Assembly (NCBI RefSeq): GCF_030463565.1
Contig: NC_134676.1
Span: 3,706,001-3,770,000, forward strand
Length of the DNA: 64,000 bases
DNA from: Pelecanus crispus
Lineage: Eukaryota > Chordata > Aves > Pelecaniformes > Pelecanidae
Direction of reading: 5' to 3'
Shown: piece after piece, positions 12,763 to 24,918 of the stretch
How the letters are laid out: each line of letters starts with the position of its first letter
Numbering within the stretch: position 1 is the stretch's first letter
Position numbers and translations under genes: made by a program
Notes under the pieces: model-generated
What the model was told of the DNA's origin: nothing
Database searches by the model: none
What the model saw: only the letters and a program-made list of their open reading frames with translations

Positions 12763-15700
12763 TCTGCCTCCGCAGTAGGCGCAGGGATGTAGAGAGAGAT
12801 GTGATGACATGCATGCCAAGGGGGGAGGTAATGAAGTGCACGTTAACGAAAGAAGAGGCCCCCATATAATGGTCAAGTCCTCATGCTTTTCTGCCTCCCA
12901 GGTTATTCAGAAACTCGGAGGAAATAAGCTGTGGGTCACCATCATGTTTTCACAAGCAGCTCTCCCGTCTCTCAGCAGGCCGAGCGCGTGGGGAAGGCTG
13001 CTGCGACTTTCACGGGGAATCACAGCTTCTGCAAGGTGCGAGACCGTCTGGCTCCCACCGCCCGGCGATGCTGCGCGGCTCTTCCCTCGCTGGCAGAGAT
13101 CACGGTCCTGGATCCAGACGTCCAAGTCTGCGCTGGCCTTGTCCCGAACGTAATTAAGTTGTGGGCAGTCACTTGGGTCTGGGGATTAATTTTTAGGCAG
13201 CTAAAATTAGGAGGGGTTAAGCCCAGCCAGAACGTGCAACTTTTGGCCCTATAATATAACACAGGATTAGAGTATATTGCACCCCACCACGCCATCCTGA
13301 GAAGAGAGGATGGTTGATGATGGTTGCTCCACCTTCATCATTCCTGGTGGGCAGAGGGGATGTGGACACAGGAAATTTGGGTTACTCACTGCTTTGGCTG
13401 GATGAGAGCATCCTGCAGCCGTGAGCTGCTTTCTTGCCCTTTCCTGACGGGACACGTAGCTCAGTACGGACGGACTTTCTCATGGTGGGACAATAGTAGT
13501 TCGTGGCTGAAGTTGAGTAAGTTCCTTTCAATTTAAGGTCTGTTAGGAACAGCCCAGCCAAAACCTAATGTAGATGGAACTATAGGAGCTGGAAGCTTGA
13601 ATCCTTCAAGACCAAGGATAAAACTGCTGGTGTCTTTGGTAGAGCCAGAGCGCAAAGAAAAACCCAGCCGCGTTACAGGGAGTAATCATTCTCCTAAAGC
13701 AGTGGGTCACACAAGAGAGTGATTTCTGGCTGTAATCCCAAGAGTATTACACTCGGAGAGAGAACTGAGACAGTAATACCGAGGAAGCTTGATACTTCAT
13801 GCCTGTTTTATTTGTTCGATGAAAAATTATCAAGGAATGAATGGGAAAAGTAGTTCTTCTTTTCACTAATACGTAAATGTTATCCCAGAAAATAATTTCT
13901 CTTCCCTGTAATAAATCCTGGGGAGGAACTTACTTCTCTGACAGGCATTTCACCCCAGCTGTCAGCTGAGATAGATGTATGGGAAGATGTAGAAACAAAA
14001 TAAGGAGATTTAAAAATAATCTAGATTCCATTTCTCTATCAGACATAATTTGAAGTGAGCCTGACCATCCACATTTCATTGCCTGCAGACAAAACAAGGT
14101 GTAACATATATCCCTTCAGAAGCACTTGAGATGATTAAGAGAACGGCTTTCATAGGAGCGTATTTCCTTGAATAAACACCAGCTCTCCTTCCCCGCTTCG
14201 GTACCGAGTACCCCACCACGGTGAGCTCGGCATCTCACAAAATGAACTTCAGCTGGAAAAAATAAACTGGGGGTGCAAAACCGCACCAAGGAAAGAGGAT
14301 CGCCTCCACAGGCAACGCAAGGTCTCCAGGGAGACCCACAGCCAGCCTGGTTTTCAAGCAAATATTAAATACCCAGCTCTGAACGTCCTCAGACACCCTT
14401 GGCCTGGAAAGCCCTGCCGAGGCAGAGCATCTTGCTTGTGTCATGCTTTCATATGGATGCAAGCTTGGATTTTAACCAAAGCGCTCTAATGGAGATTAAA
14501 CAACTCCACAAGCAGCTGCTCTATGGTGATATTAAGTGGAGACTGGATAAAGTTATCAATTTAGATTGAACTGGGGAAGTTCTGCTAATGCACTTGAACA
14601 ACAAAGGTGCACAGATGGCAACTGAAATGCTTAGGGAACTTCTTAAGAAAAATCCAGCTGAGCCTTATGAACAAATGTCCTTTGTAAAACCGGCATCTAA
14701 GGAGCGAGTGAGGGAGACTGTCTGAACTACTTTAATTAATTTTTTTTTTTTTTCCCCATCAGGGACCTGTCTGAAGTGTGAGATGTTTAAATTATCAGTA
14801 CCATTGCAACAGCCACATGGCTTCAGGGAGTAAAAAGGGAAGGCAGGATTTGCATGTGGCCGACCAGTGCTTGTTAAGGAAACAGCAATTCTGGTTTTTC
14901 TAAAAAAAGTAGGGTGAAGAAACCAGCTTTATACAATTCTTTCCTGCTCATTTCTGTGGGGCAGAGGCGTTTCTGAGCGCAGCACCTTGCATCCATTCGC
15001 AGACGTCTTTGAAGCTGCCCAAACACAAAACATCAGGCTGAAGACCTGGCGGAGGTTGCCTCTCCTGACATGCACACAACTAACGACAGAAGAAGGCGAC
15101 GCAGCTTAGCCGATGGCTTTGAACTCATGCATATGCCTTCCAATTATTTAAATGGCCTGGTTAGATAAACATCAGCACCCAGGGATCACTGTTAATATGC
15201 ACAAGAACAAATGTTCCAGATTTTTAGCCTGTAACTTATTCAAACCAGTTGGTCGGGGAATGGGGGTGTTGCACTCGTGTTGCCTTCAAACCCAAAGCTT
15301 CCCAGGGAAGGGACCTGTCTGGTCCCGCTCAACTGTCCGTGTGCTCTCATATACAAACAAGGATAATCGCAGGGGTCGAGTGATCCTCTGTTTGAAAGGT
15401 CTGCAAGTGTGCTTCAGCGTCAGAGGAGCTGTTCCTCTGCGCGAGGTCATTAGCAGGTGACAGGGTGTGTGTATTTTGCCGGCATGTCGAGCAGGCTGCA
15501 TCGTCAGCATCCTTCCATCACTGGTCCCCTCGTAGGTCGGATCTGCTCTCCTCCAGTCGGAGCACGCGGTTCAATGCCAGGTCTCCAGCAGTACCGGGAG
15601 GGTGCTGCCTGCTGCAGCTCGTGTCACCCTGGCCGAGTCCCTCCTTTGACTGTACAAAGATCTAAGGGCAACCAGGCTCTTCATGGGGTGCTGCAGGTCT

Positions 15701-18700
15701 TTTTTGCTGCCCATGGCAGGATTGGAGGCCTACAGGGGATCCGAGACGTTGACAAGTAAGTGCTAAGTCAGTGTAACTAAGCTGCTGGTCTCTGGCTCAC
15801 CAGGGTATCCAGAGGTGGTCTACAACATGATTGCCACTCCCAACGTGTATTATCAGGTGGAATTAGCAATATGTCTCGTTAGAAGTTCATGCCAAGAGAC
15901 GGTGCCCTGAGGAAGAGGAGGAGTGCACACATCCTAGTGTGATGTCCAGGAGCCCAGGCTCAGGCTGCCCGCATCAGCCGTCCCACAGGCAAGCTCCATG
16001 CCCTCCAGCAGCAGGGTGGAAGCAAAGAGCTGGAGGTTAGAGACACGGTAACACACCGCCGCTGGTCGCTCAATGGCTGTGTCAGTCCTCGTGCAGCTCC
16101 TCCTTGCAAGCTTGGCCCCAGCCCTGGCACCTTTGGTCAGCAGCAAGGCAGTTCCCCAACCCCGCGTTCCTGCTGTGTCCCTCACCCTGATCACCCTTCC
16201 CAGAAACCATTTAAACCACCGGCCGAGGGAGGTTTGCACGAGGACACTCTTTCTGGAGCAGAGACGGTTGCGGTTGGGCACTGGCAGCACCCCAGCTCTT
16301 GCAAGATCCCCACCACCACCAGCAAGGCTGAGCTCTGAGCTTTCCCAGCTGCCAGCGAGGAATGTTCTTCTACAGCCTGGGCCAAGCAGAGGACAACAAT
16401 GACTATTCATTGCTACCAACTAAACCACGGCAGAGCAGGTGGGACAAGAAGGGGCCAGCTATCACAAGCAAGCGCTTTAAGTGACACAATAGGACAATAA
16501 ATGAAAGCAATGAGCAGACAGCACTTTCAGATCACTAGTTTTCCAAATATTGCCTGCCCCTGTTTAGCTAATTTTACCCTTGGTCTGCATAGGAAGGTGA
16601 GTTCATCCTACACGCCTGAAATACAGCACCTCGATACAGACATGGGCCAGATTTACAAATATATTTGATGTGGTTTGCACGTCTGTAAGTTCTGTTAGGT
16701 CTAAGCTGTGGTATAACCTGGCCTTTCTGGGGCATGAGACCTTCATTTGGTGGAGACCGATGGAGGGAGGAGAAGGTGAGAGGTGGCTTCTGCAGACAGC
16801 CAAGAGGAAGAGTTTGCTGTTCCAGTTATGGGTTACCAGGGTTAAATTATTCCTTCTGTACTGGTATTACTTAGCTTTGCAAATCCAACTGGTTGAGGAA
16901 AAAAACAAGAACACATTGACAGGCTCTTTAAAAATTGATTTTGCTATACATTGAAATGCTACAAGCCAACGGCAGAGATGTGTATTGACATTTCTGAAAG
17001 TCAAGTGACGTACGTTGTACGTGGACGCGGGTCAGCGGTTTGAATTTTCATGGGTTAAGGGGTCTGTGTCTTCATTGCTTAACCACAACCAGCCACATGC
17101 GGACAATAGGGACATTCTTGTCTTCTTTGGAAGCACAATAAAATCACTCACATGCTAGAAGAGAGTGCTAGATGGACGAGTTATGCCACAATAATAAAAA
17201 TCACTATACAGGCTGTGCCAGTCAACTTCCCCTTAAAAACAAGCCCTACCATGTGCCTTATTCCCTAGCATTCAATTTAAAAAGTATTTCCCATTTCTTT
17301 TTTTGACCCTGGACAGCAAATGCTGTGATGTTCGGGAAGGTTAGGGGATTTTTCACTGTGCAAAGCAATTTTTTTTTTACTTCACAACCAACCATGGGTA
17401 TCAGCTTGGAGGCCTTACATCAGACACTGTCCTATTATCTTGAAACCTTCTCGATAAAAGGACTCCAACAGCCCCCGAGTTTCTCAGCAGCCGTGGAAGT
17501 AATGCCCTGGGCGTTCCTGTAAACTGTTGCTATTTAGATTAGATGCACTTCATCGGACAGATGGAGACTTCTTTTTGCCCAAAAATGAATTAGATATTGA
17601 TGTTCAGCTTTTTCATACTTATAAACACGTAATAATGTATCAAATGCAACATAATGGCCCTGTGCTGCAAACCTTGGCCCAGGCGAGGACTTCCCGAAGT
17701 CCACAGAGCTGCTCGCTGGAGTTAAAGACCACTTGCATGAACGAGAGCTCGGACTCCGTAAGCATCGGTGATTAACTCGAAAGATGAACGGTTGAGATCA
17801 AAACTTTTCAGAAAGCCATTAAAGAAAAGGCTGGTGCCAAATCAATAAAAACACTGTTTGCAAGGCCAATTAGCTGGTGTATGAAACAGAAACGAGTGAA
17901 TCGTATATTCACCTTTCCTGGACTCATTTCTGGCACAGCCTGAACTGTATTCCATAACGGTCTGCCTGGCTACCTTATTCACATACACGATCATCTACTG
18001 GTGGAGGGGTTGCACTTATTCTTTAAAACACTCTTTATATTGGGAAAAGGAGGGCTTTCTGGTAGCATCTTGATGCATCTTGGTTGCAGCAGCCCTCTAA
18101 TGTTTCATGGCAAATATTTTCAGGGCAAGTCAGAGCGATGCCGGCCTTCCTCATGCGCATCGCAACTTGTGCAGAGCTACACCCAACACCTCTGATGCAT
18201 CGTCGTGCATCAGGTTCCCCGCTGGCGAAGAGCATGGGCAGCGAGAGTTCACGGCTGCTTGAACCTGGGGACACCAAAATGGCCTCGACCTGCAAAAACA
18301 GACTGGGGGGCGATCAGGTAGGTGTTTGTGGGCACCCAAAATGTTACCCCAAGGAACTGGACTCACGTGTTTTTAACACAGGGCTGCTTCTCCAGTTGCA
18401 TATAGTCACATAAATTCTTAAATTCTTCTTCTTAAATTCATAAATTCATAAATTCTTTCTGCTTCTTTGCATGCTGAGCTGACCCAGAAGCTAATTCATA
18501 GGGTGTTCAGTCCAAATCAATGCTGACAACAGTAACCCATCGTCTTTTGGGTTATACAGTATGAACCAAATATGAAGATCCCTGCTCTTGCTCTTAAGAC
18601 ATAATCGTTATGCTTGGAAAAGGCTGTGCAGGTTTTAGTAATACGCATTGGTTGACCTGATCTTATTTGTCAGCCATTCTTAGAAAAGAAGATGATGGAT

Positions 18701-19794
18701 ATAATATTTTGGTGTCTAATTATGAGGTCCATTTTAGTACTCCATCTGCTGTTCTTGTGCACTGACGCTTTATATTGTAATATATGTTGAAAAATGCCTT
18801 TACAATTTATCATCTGGTAAAGCAGAGTGGTGTGCTGGTCAAGCCACTCCGAACGGCAGAGATGTCCTTACCCTCAGGGCACCAGTCCCCACTGTCTCCT
18901 TATTTGTGGTCCAGCAGAGCAGTGACCCTGCTCACGTTGAGGTTTCCTGAGATGCCGAAGAAGCCTTCCAGCTTTTCTCTCAGGAAGGGGGCTGTGAGCA
19001 CACGGGTATATCTTGTGCAAAGGTCTGTATGTCACAAGCAATGGTGGCTGTTGTTTTGTTGGGATTTTCCTCATTGAGGTGCCACGGGTGCAATTCCCAG
19101 CTGTGCTTCGCAGAGAGTTTGCCATCATCGAAAGCCATTCAAGAGTCTTGCATACCTAGGACAGGTTTCAGAGAAAATGAGTGGACCCTAGAGAATGCGG
19201 CAATGGAAATAATCCTCTAGTTCAGGATTTGGCAAGTGGACAAGAACTTATGTCCGGAAACAGGGTGGAGGCACAATGGGCTGATGCCGCCCAGCAGAGA
19301 CCCAGGACTGCCATTTCTCTGAGAAAATGGGGATTGTTTGCTCTGGTTGCTTTCCAAAGTCACTCTGATGCCTCAGAGGTGAAAGGATTTCAAGGAAACA
19401 TTCAAGATGCTCATTCGGTCACATCCAAACCTTTTTTTAAAAACATGCCTCAGCAAAATGACTCGCTGTTTCACACGGGAAGGCTGCACGGTGCGTCAGC
19501 AGTGGAAAGTGCCAGAGGCAGAGCAACGCCGCATGGACGGCGCTGAGTCCGTCGGGCGTCTGGAGCGGTCAAAGGCCAGTGAGATTTTCCAATATCCTCT
19601 AACTGGTGCTAGAAGGGAAAATATGAAAAGTCTTTGGGGTGCAGTATGAGCTGATTAAAAGAAAAATAAAGCACTAATTAACTGTGCTATTAAAGGTCCA
19701 TCCACTTCGCTGGAGGAAAGAGCAACATCTTCTAGGATGGATGCTTGCTAATAAATCAGGAGGGCTTTGTTCATCTGCCAGCTCCCCCACAGGC
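12763..19794. other. Intergenic block, no gene recognised
   Basis: About 7 kb of mixed AT-rich and neutral sequence with no supported gene, RNA gene or clear transposon. The longest frame is 161 codons (15934-16419, minus), opposite a 109-codon plus-strand frame, with no known domain. Short T-runs lie near 14739 and 17371. Confidence 0.5.
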
Positions 19795-19965
19795 TGGCTG
19801 GGTGGTCTTGCTGCGAGTCAAATCCCTTTAACCTCAGTTTCTCTATCTGCAAGATGGGGAGGAGAAATATGTATTCCCCTCTCCCCTTTAACGAATGTTG
19901 AACTCCAAAAAAATTTTTTAAAAATTAGAAAGTGCTATAGAAATTGGGAGTGTTGCTGCTATTTG
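19795..19965 (+). mobile_element. MIR (CORE-SINE) relic
   Basis: GTCAAATCCCTTTAACCTCAG leads into a CTCAGTTTCTCTATCTGCAAGATGGGG motif at about 19838-19864, which is the diagnostic core of MIR elements (CCTCAGTTTCCTCATCTGTAAAATGGGG). About 60 bases later AGAAAGTGCTATAGAAATTGGGAG matches the MIR 3' end (AAAGCGCTATATAAATG). Core and 3' tail in the right order and spacing make this a good call for an ancient SINE. Confidence 0.7.
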
Positions 19966-22039
19966 TTACTTAGTAAAAGCCAAAGTTCCTGGGTGAGGAA
20001 TCCTTTTACCCTTTGTTATCACAGAGATTATTTTTAGGATAGAGGGAATCCAAAAGAGGAGATATGTCAGCTGCTCCCTAAGGAAGGAGATGGACAAAAA
20101 CTTCCAAATCCTGAACGAGGCCTCTTCCAAACTGGAGGAGTTGGGCTGAAGTCTTTCATCAGCAGACTGATAATCTGCTTTTCTGCCTAGAAAGGTAGCT
20201 GGCAGGAACTGTCTCAAAACATCTGATCCCGCCTTGGATCTGGCAGGGTTTCCCACAGGAATGCCATGACTGGCTTCCCATGATGAAGAGGACAACGCAT
20301 GGAAATCAAAAGGCCATCGTGACTCCAGCTCTGCCGCTGAGGTGCGCTGCGAGACGCCGCGGCCGCGGAGGTGGATGGAGCACGCAAGCTTTGCAGGAGG
20401 AAGGAGAGACGTGGGCCGCAGTTGGGTCCTCTTGCTAAGCTCTACCCCGCCTCGCGAGAGAGCAGAGAGAGGAAGAGCTGGTGGAAGCGGCATAGGAAAA
20501 GAAGAGTAATGAGAAGGTACCGAAGCTAAACCCAAACCCAACGAGTCACACCCAACTCCTTGCAGGAACAGTGGATGGCCAGACACCAGGATGCTCATTA
20601 AATCAGACCAGGTTTCCCTTCACTCGCCAAGCCGGGGCTCACTCAGTCTCCTTATTAGTTTATAGTTTTTCCTCATCCAGTCTGTTTTTTAGTTAATTGC
20701 TTTTTACCTTGGATTATCCAGAACAAGCTTTTTATGTAACAGCCCTTGCTGAGATTGCGAGCATGATAGATGGAGCCTGGTTCCTGCAATTTGGTATTTA
20801 GGAGGCCCTGTCAAGAGTGTGGTCAAGAACATTGTTAAAAAATGTTAAATCTGAACATCCACGGTGTCTGCCAAGTCAAAGAGCTGCAACTCAAACATGA
20901 AGGCAGCCACCCAGAGGGAACTGGATTTGTTTTTCAAGGTAGCAAGGCTAGACGTAATTTTACCACCTTGCACCTTTATATTCTCCTACTCTCTTCTTAC
21001 AGTCCTTTGGGGAAAATTCTGAGATTGCATTTCGTTATTTGCTATCATCAGTTCCACGATTTGCTAACGCAAACTGCAAGGTGTTAGCAAACAGTAGGAA
21101 CAGTAAAAATACTTACTTCGCTGCTGTTGTGAAGGCGTAGGTATAATGTATCTATTTACTGAATTACAGAAAATTGCCTTCCTCCTGCAGATGAGCGTTG
21201 GCAAAATTGGTCACTTAATTCTGAAAGACTGAGAGAAAGGTAACAGCAATTACTTCAATGTCATGGCAACACATGCCAGCACTGTGAGGATCTCAACATC
21301 TCCTCGCTGCAGTCCTCCCTCGGAAAAAAAATTGTATTTTTGGCAGCAGTTTAGCACTGAGGTTTCCTGGGAGCAGCATTCCTGGGGAAGCATTACCCAC
21401 ACTGCCAGGTCTGCTGGGTTTGGGGAAGCGTCTCCAGCCAGCCCCATTTCGAGCATCCTTCAGGCAGCTGCCTCTGTTCTGCCCAACCCAGATTTACTAT
21501 CAGCAGGCGTCAGACAGCACCTCCCTGCCTGCTATTAAAATCCTCCCCCTAGCATGCACGGAGCTTTTCAATAGAGCAACCTCTGCAAGAGCACAGGACC
21601 AGCATTTGGTGCAGTCTTTGCAGCCATCTCACACGATCAAGAGCTTTAAGGGGCTTTGCTGGGTGGTGTGATGATGGCCGGCGTGGGTGTGGGGGCTCAG
21701 GTTTTTGGCTTCTCTGTGTGAGAGTAAATGCAAATTATCCTGCTATCCAAGCTAATCGTATGGGAATAAAATCTTTACAGGCTGTAAATTACACTGAGTC
21801 TCTAGGATCTACAACTCACCCTCCCAAAAATCATCTCTCTTGCCTTCAGCCAGGGCTCAGTCGACGGTATGGGTGGAGTATGGGTGGATTCCCAGTGATA
21901 TCATGGAAGGATGTGGGTTTGCCTGCGAATTCCTGTGTCTTCTCCTGAGCTAATTTCACTCTTTGTTTACTCTTATCAGGACCTCTGCAGCCAAGAATTA
22001 ATTAGCAGCACTGCCTTAGTACATCGGGGTCCTACCAGT

Positions 22040-22240
22040 TCAAGGCATTGTACGCACATGAAGCCAAGAAGATCTGCACAGCTTAAACCAATTTTTTTTA
22101 AAGGAAACCATTACTAAGCACTACTACTAGTAAAATATCAGCTAATTATACCAGCAAAAATAAACACTTAAGGGGGAACGTCTGTCCAGCTTCACCGTAT
22201 GAAGCAAGCAGTGGTAGTAGTTAGGAAGAAGATGTTTTAG
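22040..22240 (+). repeat. Old direct repeat, copy 1
   Basis: Shares with the segment 22546-22790 the ordered blocks GGCATTGTACGCA (22044 and 22550), CTACTACT...AAATATCA (near 22121 and 22661), CAGCAAAAATAAACA versus TGCTAAAATAAACA, CAGCTTCACCGTAT versus AAGCTTCAATGTAT, and a GTGGTAGTAGTTAGGAAGA versus GGTGGATAACTGTTAGAAA stretch. The offset of 506-540 bases and the indels indicate an old local duplication. No known transposon family was recognised. Confidence 0.6.
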
Positions 22241-22545
22241 TAAGGACTTTGGCATTTATTTTGCTTGCTGAAGAGCTTTTCTACTGCTCTCCACCACACC
22301 TGGTACCTGGATAAGCCAGGCCAGATAGCCTCGGTCATTGCCTTGCCTGAGGCTGTGAATTTTCGCTTTTGTGGTTTTTTGTTTTTTTTTTTTTTTTTTA
22401 GGAAGGCTAAAAAGCATCCTAAACAGAGTGATACTGTATCACACAGCATTAACGCAGTTACTTGAAGTGAGACACGCAGAGGTTATTTGCTTCCTCTATT
22501 TGCTAAAATAAATAAATTGTGTGTAGATTAAGTGCTGTGCAATGA

Positions 22546-22790
22546 AGGCGGCATTGTACGCAATATTCCCCGGCAGACGCTTACATTTCCTAGATAAGAT
22601 ACATGGCAGTGAAGGCTGATGAACTACAGACTTTCACATGAAACTACTACTAACTACTATTACTACTAAAAATATCACCTAGCTATACTTGCTAAAATAA
22701 ACATTTATATGCACAAATAATCCCCAAGCTTCAATGTATAAACCAACCATTGGTGGATAACTGTTAGAAAAAGCTGTGCCAGGAAGTACG
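22546..22790 (+). repeat. Old direct repeat, copy 2
   Basis: Partner of the repeat at 22040-22240. It is longer by about 30 bases because of an insertion between the first and second shared blocks. It could be the two ends of an unrecognised old element or a duplicated regulatory segment; the sequence alone does not decide. Confidence 0.6.
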
Positions 22791-24750
22791 GTGCTGCAAT
22801 TTGCCTGTTACAGGCTCTCTTCTGGCATCACGTCCAAAACTATTGACAGTAGTTGGGACACATCGGCAAGCGCAAGCAAAGCCAGACTGCATGTCCCAAA
22901 AAGAAAAAAAAAAAAAAAAAAGTGATTTTTTTTTTTATTGGTTTTAATTAGAAGAAAATTATTAGCAAATATTTTCACATCGTAATTTTCATGCCGATGA
23001 GAGCACCGGACCAAAATAATAGGAGTCTCATTTCCTCTTAGGAAACTAAATGAAAAATGAAGCTTGGAAAGAAGCTCATGAAGTCAGCTAATCTGTCGCA
23101 CAGCTCCAGGAGAGGATTACCCGCAGCAAACTGAGCCCTTTGCCTGCACGGAAAGTGTGCTGGGAAGCTCTGCATAAGCCAGCCTTGAGATAAAAGCCCC
23201 CATCCCAGTGTGCTCCCACCTCCATGTATCTCCTCTTGAGAGAAAGTCCATAATCCATGTCTGGCAAGTAGACATCCTTAGCCATAAAAAGGTTTCTGAC
23301 CTACAGGAGGCATTTATTTGTTTTTCTGTTGTGTAGGAAGGTCATTTGCCAGACAAAATCAACTCCAGAATCCAAAACCTTCTACAATGGGAGACCAAAA
23401 GCCAGATGAGAAACTTATTCAAGCATTCTTGTGTAATGTTTCTGCTCAGTGAAGACTATGGCTATGGTTTTGTCTGCATATTTTGCTAGTGCATGTGAAA
23501 TAATAATCTTACTAAAGTTACCCTCCATAACACTGTTCCTGTTATTTTAATTTTTTTCCCCCAGGATGGACTGAATTTAGCCATTAATGTAATTCTAGGT
23601 TCAAGCAAGATGATCCGAAACACCTTGGAAACATCATTGAAGTGCCCCAATAAACACTTTGCTGTTGGTGCCCAAAGACACAACCATCTCGGGCAAGGCG
23701 GAGCCAGATACGTTGCTATGTTTGTTCTTTTGGACCAATCCTATGAACAGCAACCTGTTATTTTAGGGAAATCAGATCAAATGCAGCTATCAGTTCTCTT
23801 CAGCTACTTTTGACCCTGTGCTTCTGCCTATTTTTGCATGCCTGGGATGGAAATACTGCGTGTGAGGCAGCACCATGGCCTTGAGATAAAACAGTACAGC
23901 TCCTGAAGCACGAGAGAAATAGCTGTCAGTGCTTACACAAGGAAGAGTTTGTCAGGTAAATCTGAATGCAAAAATAGCGAGATACTTGCCAAAATCATAT
24001 ACTGGGGCTCAGTACATACAAATCCCGGAATAAAGATAAGCCAGCCTAACCATCTGGATATGTATGTCATACAACAATCTATGCAATTTGGTTTTTGCTC
24101 TTAAATCCTCCTGTCCTAAAAAAAAAATCAAGTTAACTTTAAACAGGTTCTTCTCCTACCACAAACATCTAAATTGGAAAATCCTCGAGCAAGCTGTTCC
24201 TTTTCTATTCCAAATCTTAAAACAAAAAAAAAACCCCAAAAACCTGAACAATTAAATTCTGTCACAGAAATCAATGCAGACAGGCCTCCTTTCAATGCTA
24301 GATATTTGTTTTCCTCTATTAAGTGTTCCTAGTAGAAGCATGAAAGAAAATATCTCGATTTTTGCCTTTCACAATGTGACTTCTAAGAAGCATTTTTTCA
24401 GTGCCAAGAAAACTCAGTCGCGTTATTGCTGGCAGTAAGTAGCACTCCCACAAGCTGTTAAAGTCTTTACCTGCAGATGAGTGGCTCTTGAATAGGCAAA
24501 AAATCTATTTCCTGCCTTTTGAAGGTATGAAAGGGACCCAAAAGCCATTACAAAATGGCTGTAACTGATAACCTTCAGACAGCAGCATTATCAAAAGGCG
24601 AGGCAAAATGACCAAATTCATCCAACATCTAACTGTTTAAAGTCAATGAGTTCAAACTGGAGATGAATTGCCTTCAGCAAAGCCAGGGTCTACAAGGTGT
24701 CGTGTTCATGACTACGGTGAAAGAACAGCAGATATGATTGACAGCAGTAG

Positions 24751-24785
24751 CATACATATATAAATATATACACGTGTGTGTGTAT
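24751..24785. repeat. CATA/TATA/TG microsatellite
   Basis: CATACATATATAAATATATA is followed by CACGTGTGTGTGTAT. It is a compound simple repeat. Confidence 0.85.
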
Positions 24786-24910
24786 CTAAAAATCTGGAAA
24801 TAGCATACAGCACTTCAGAGGAATGAAACCACAGATCCGGGGTAAAATTAACAAAGGTGCCAGCATAATACAGAAGCCTATTTCCCAATTGGAAAGAAAA
24901 AAATCCTACA

Positions 24911-24918
24911 GTCTAGAC
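24911..24918. promoter_or_regulatory. Palindromic SMAD-binding element GTCTAGAC (distal)
   Basis: Exact GTCTAGAC, the same palindrome found in the SMAD7 promoter at 40621. It lies about 17 kb upstream of the start codon. An 8-bp word is expected about once by chance in 64 kb, so function is only possible. Confidence 0.3.

Noticed and set aside
19966..20598. 210-codon open frame on the minus strand
   Set aside because: The longest frame outside simple repeats, but its end overlaps the MIR relic region, it has no recognised domain, and no splice or promoter context supports it.
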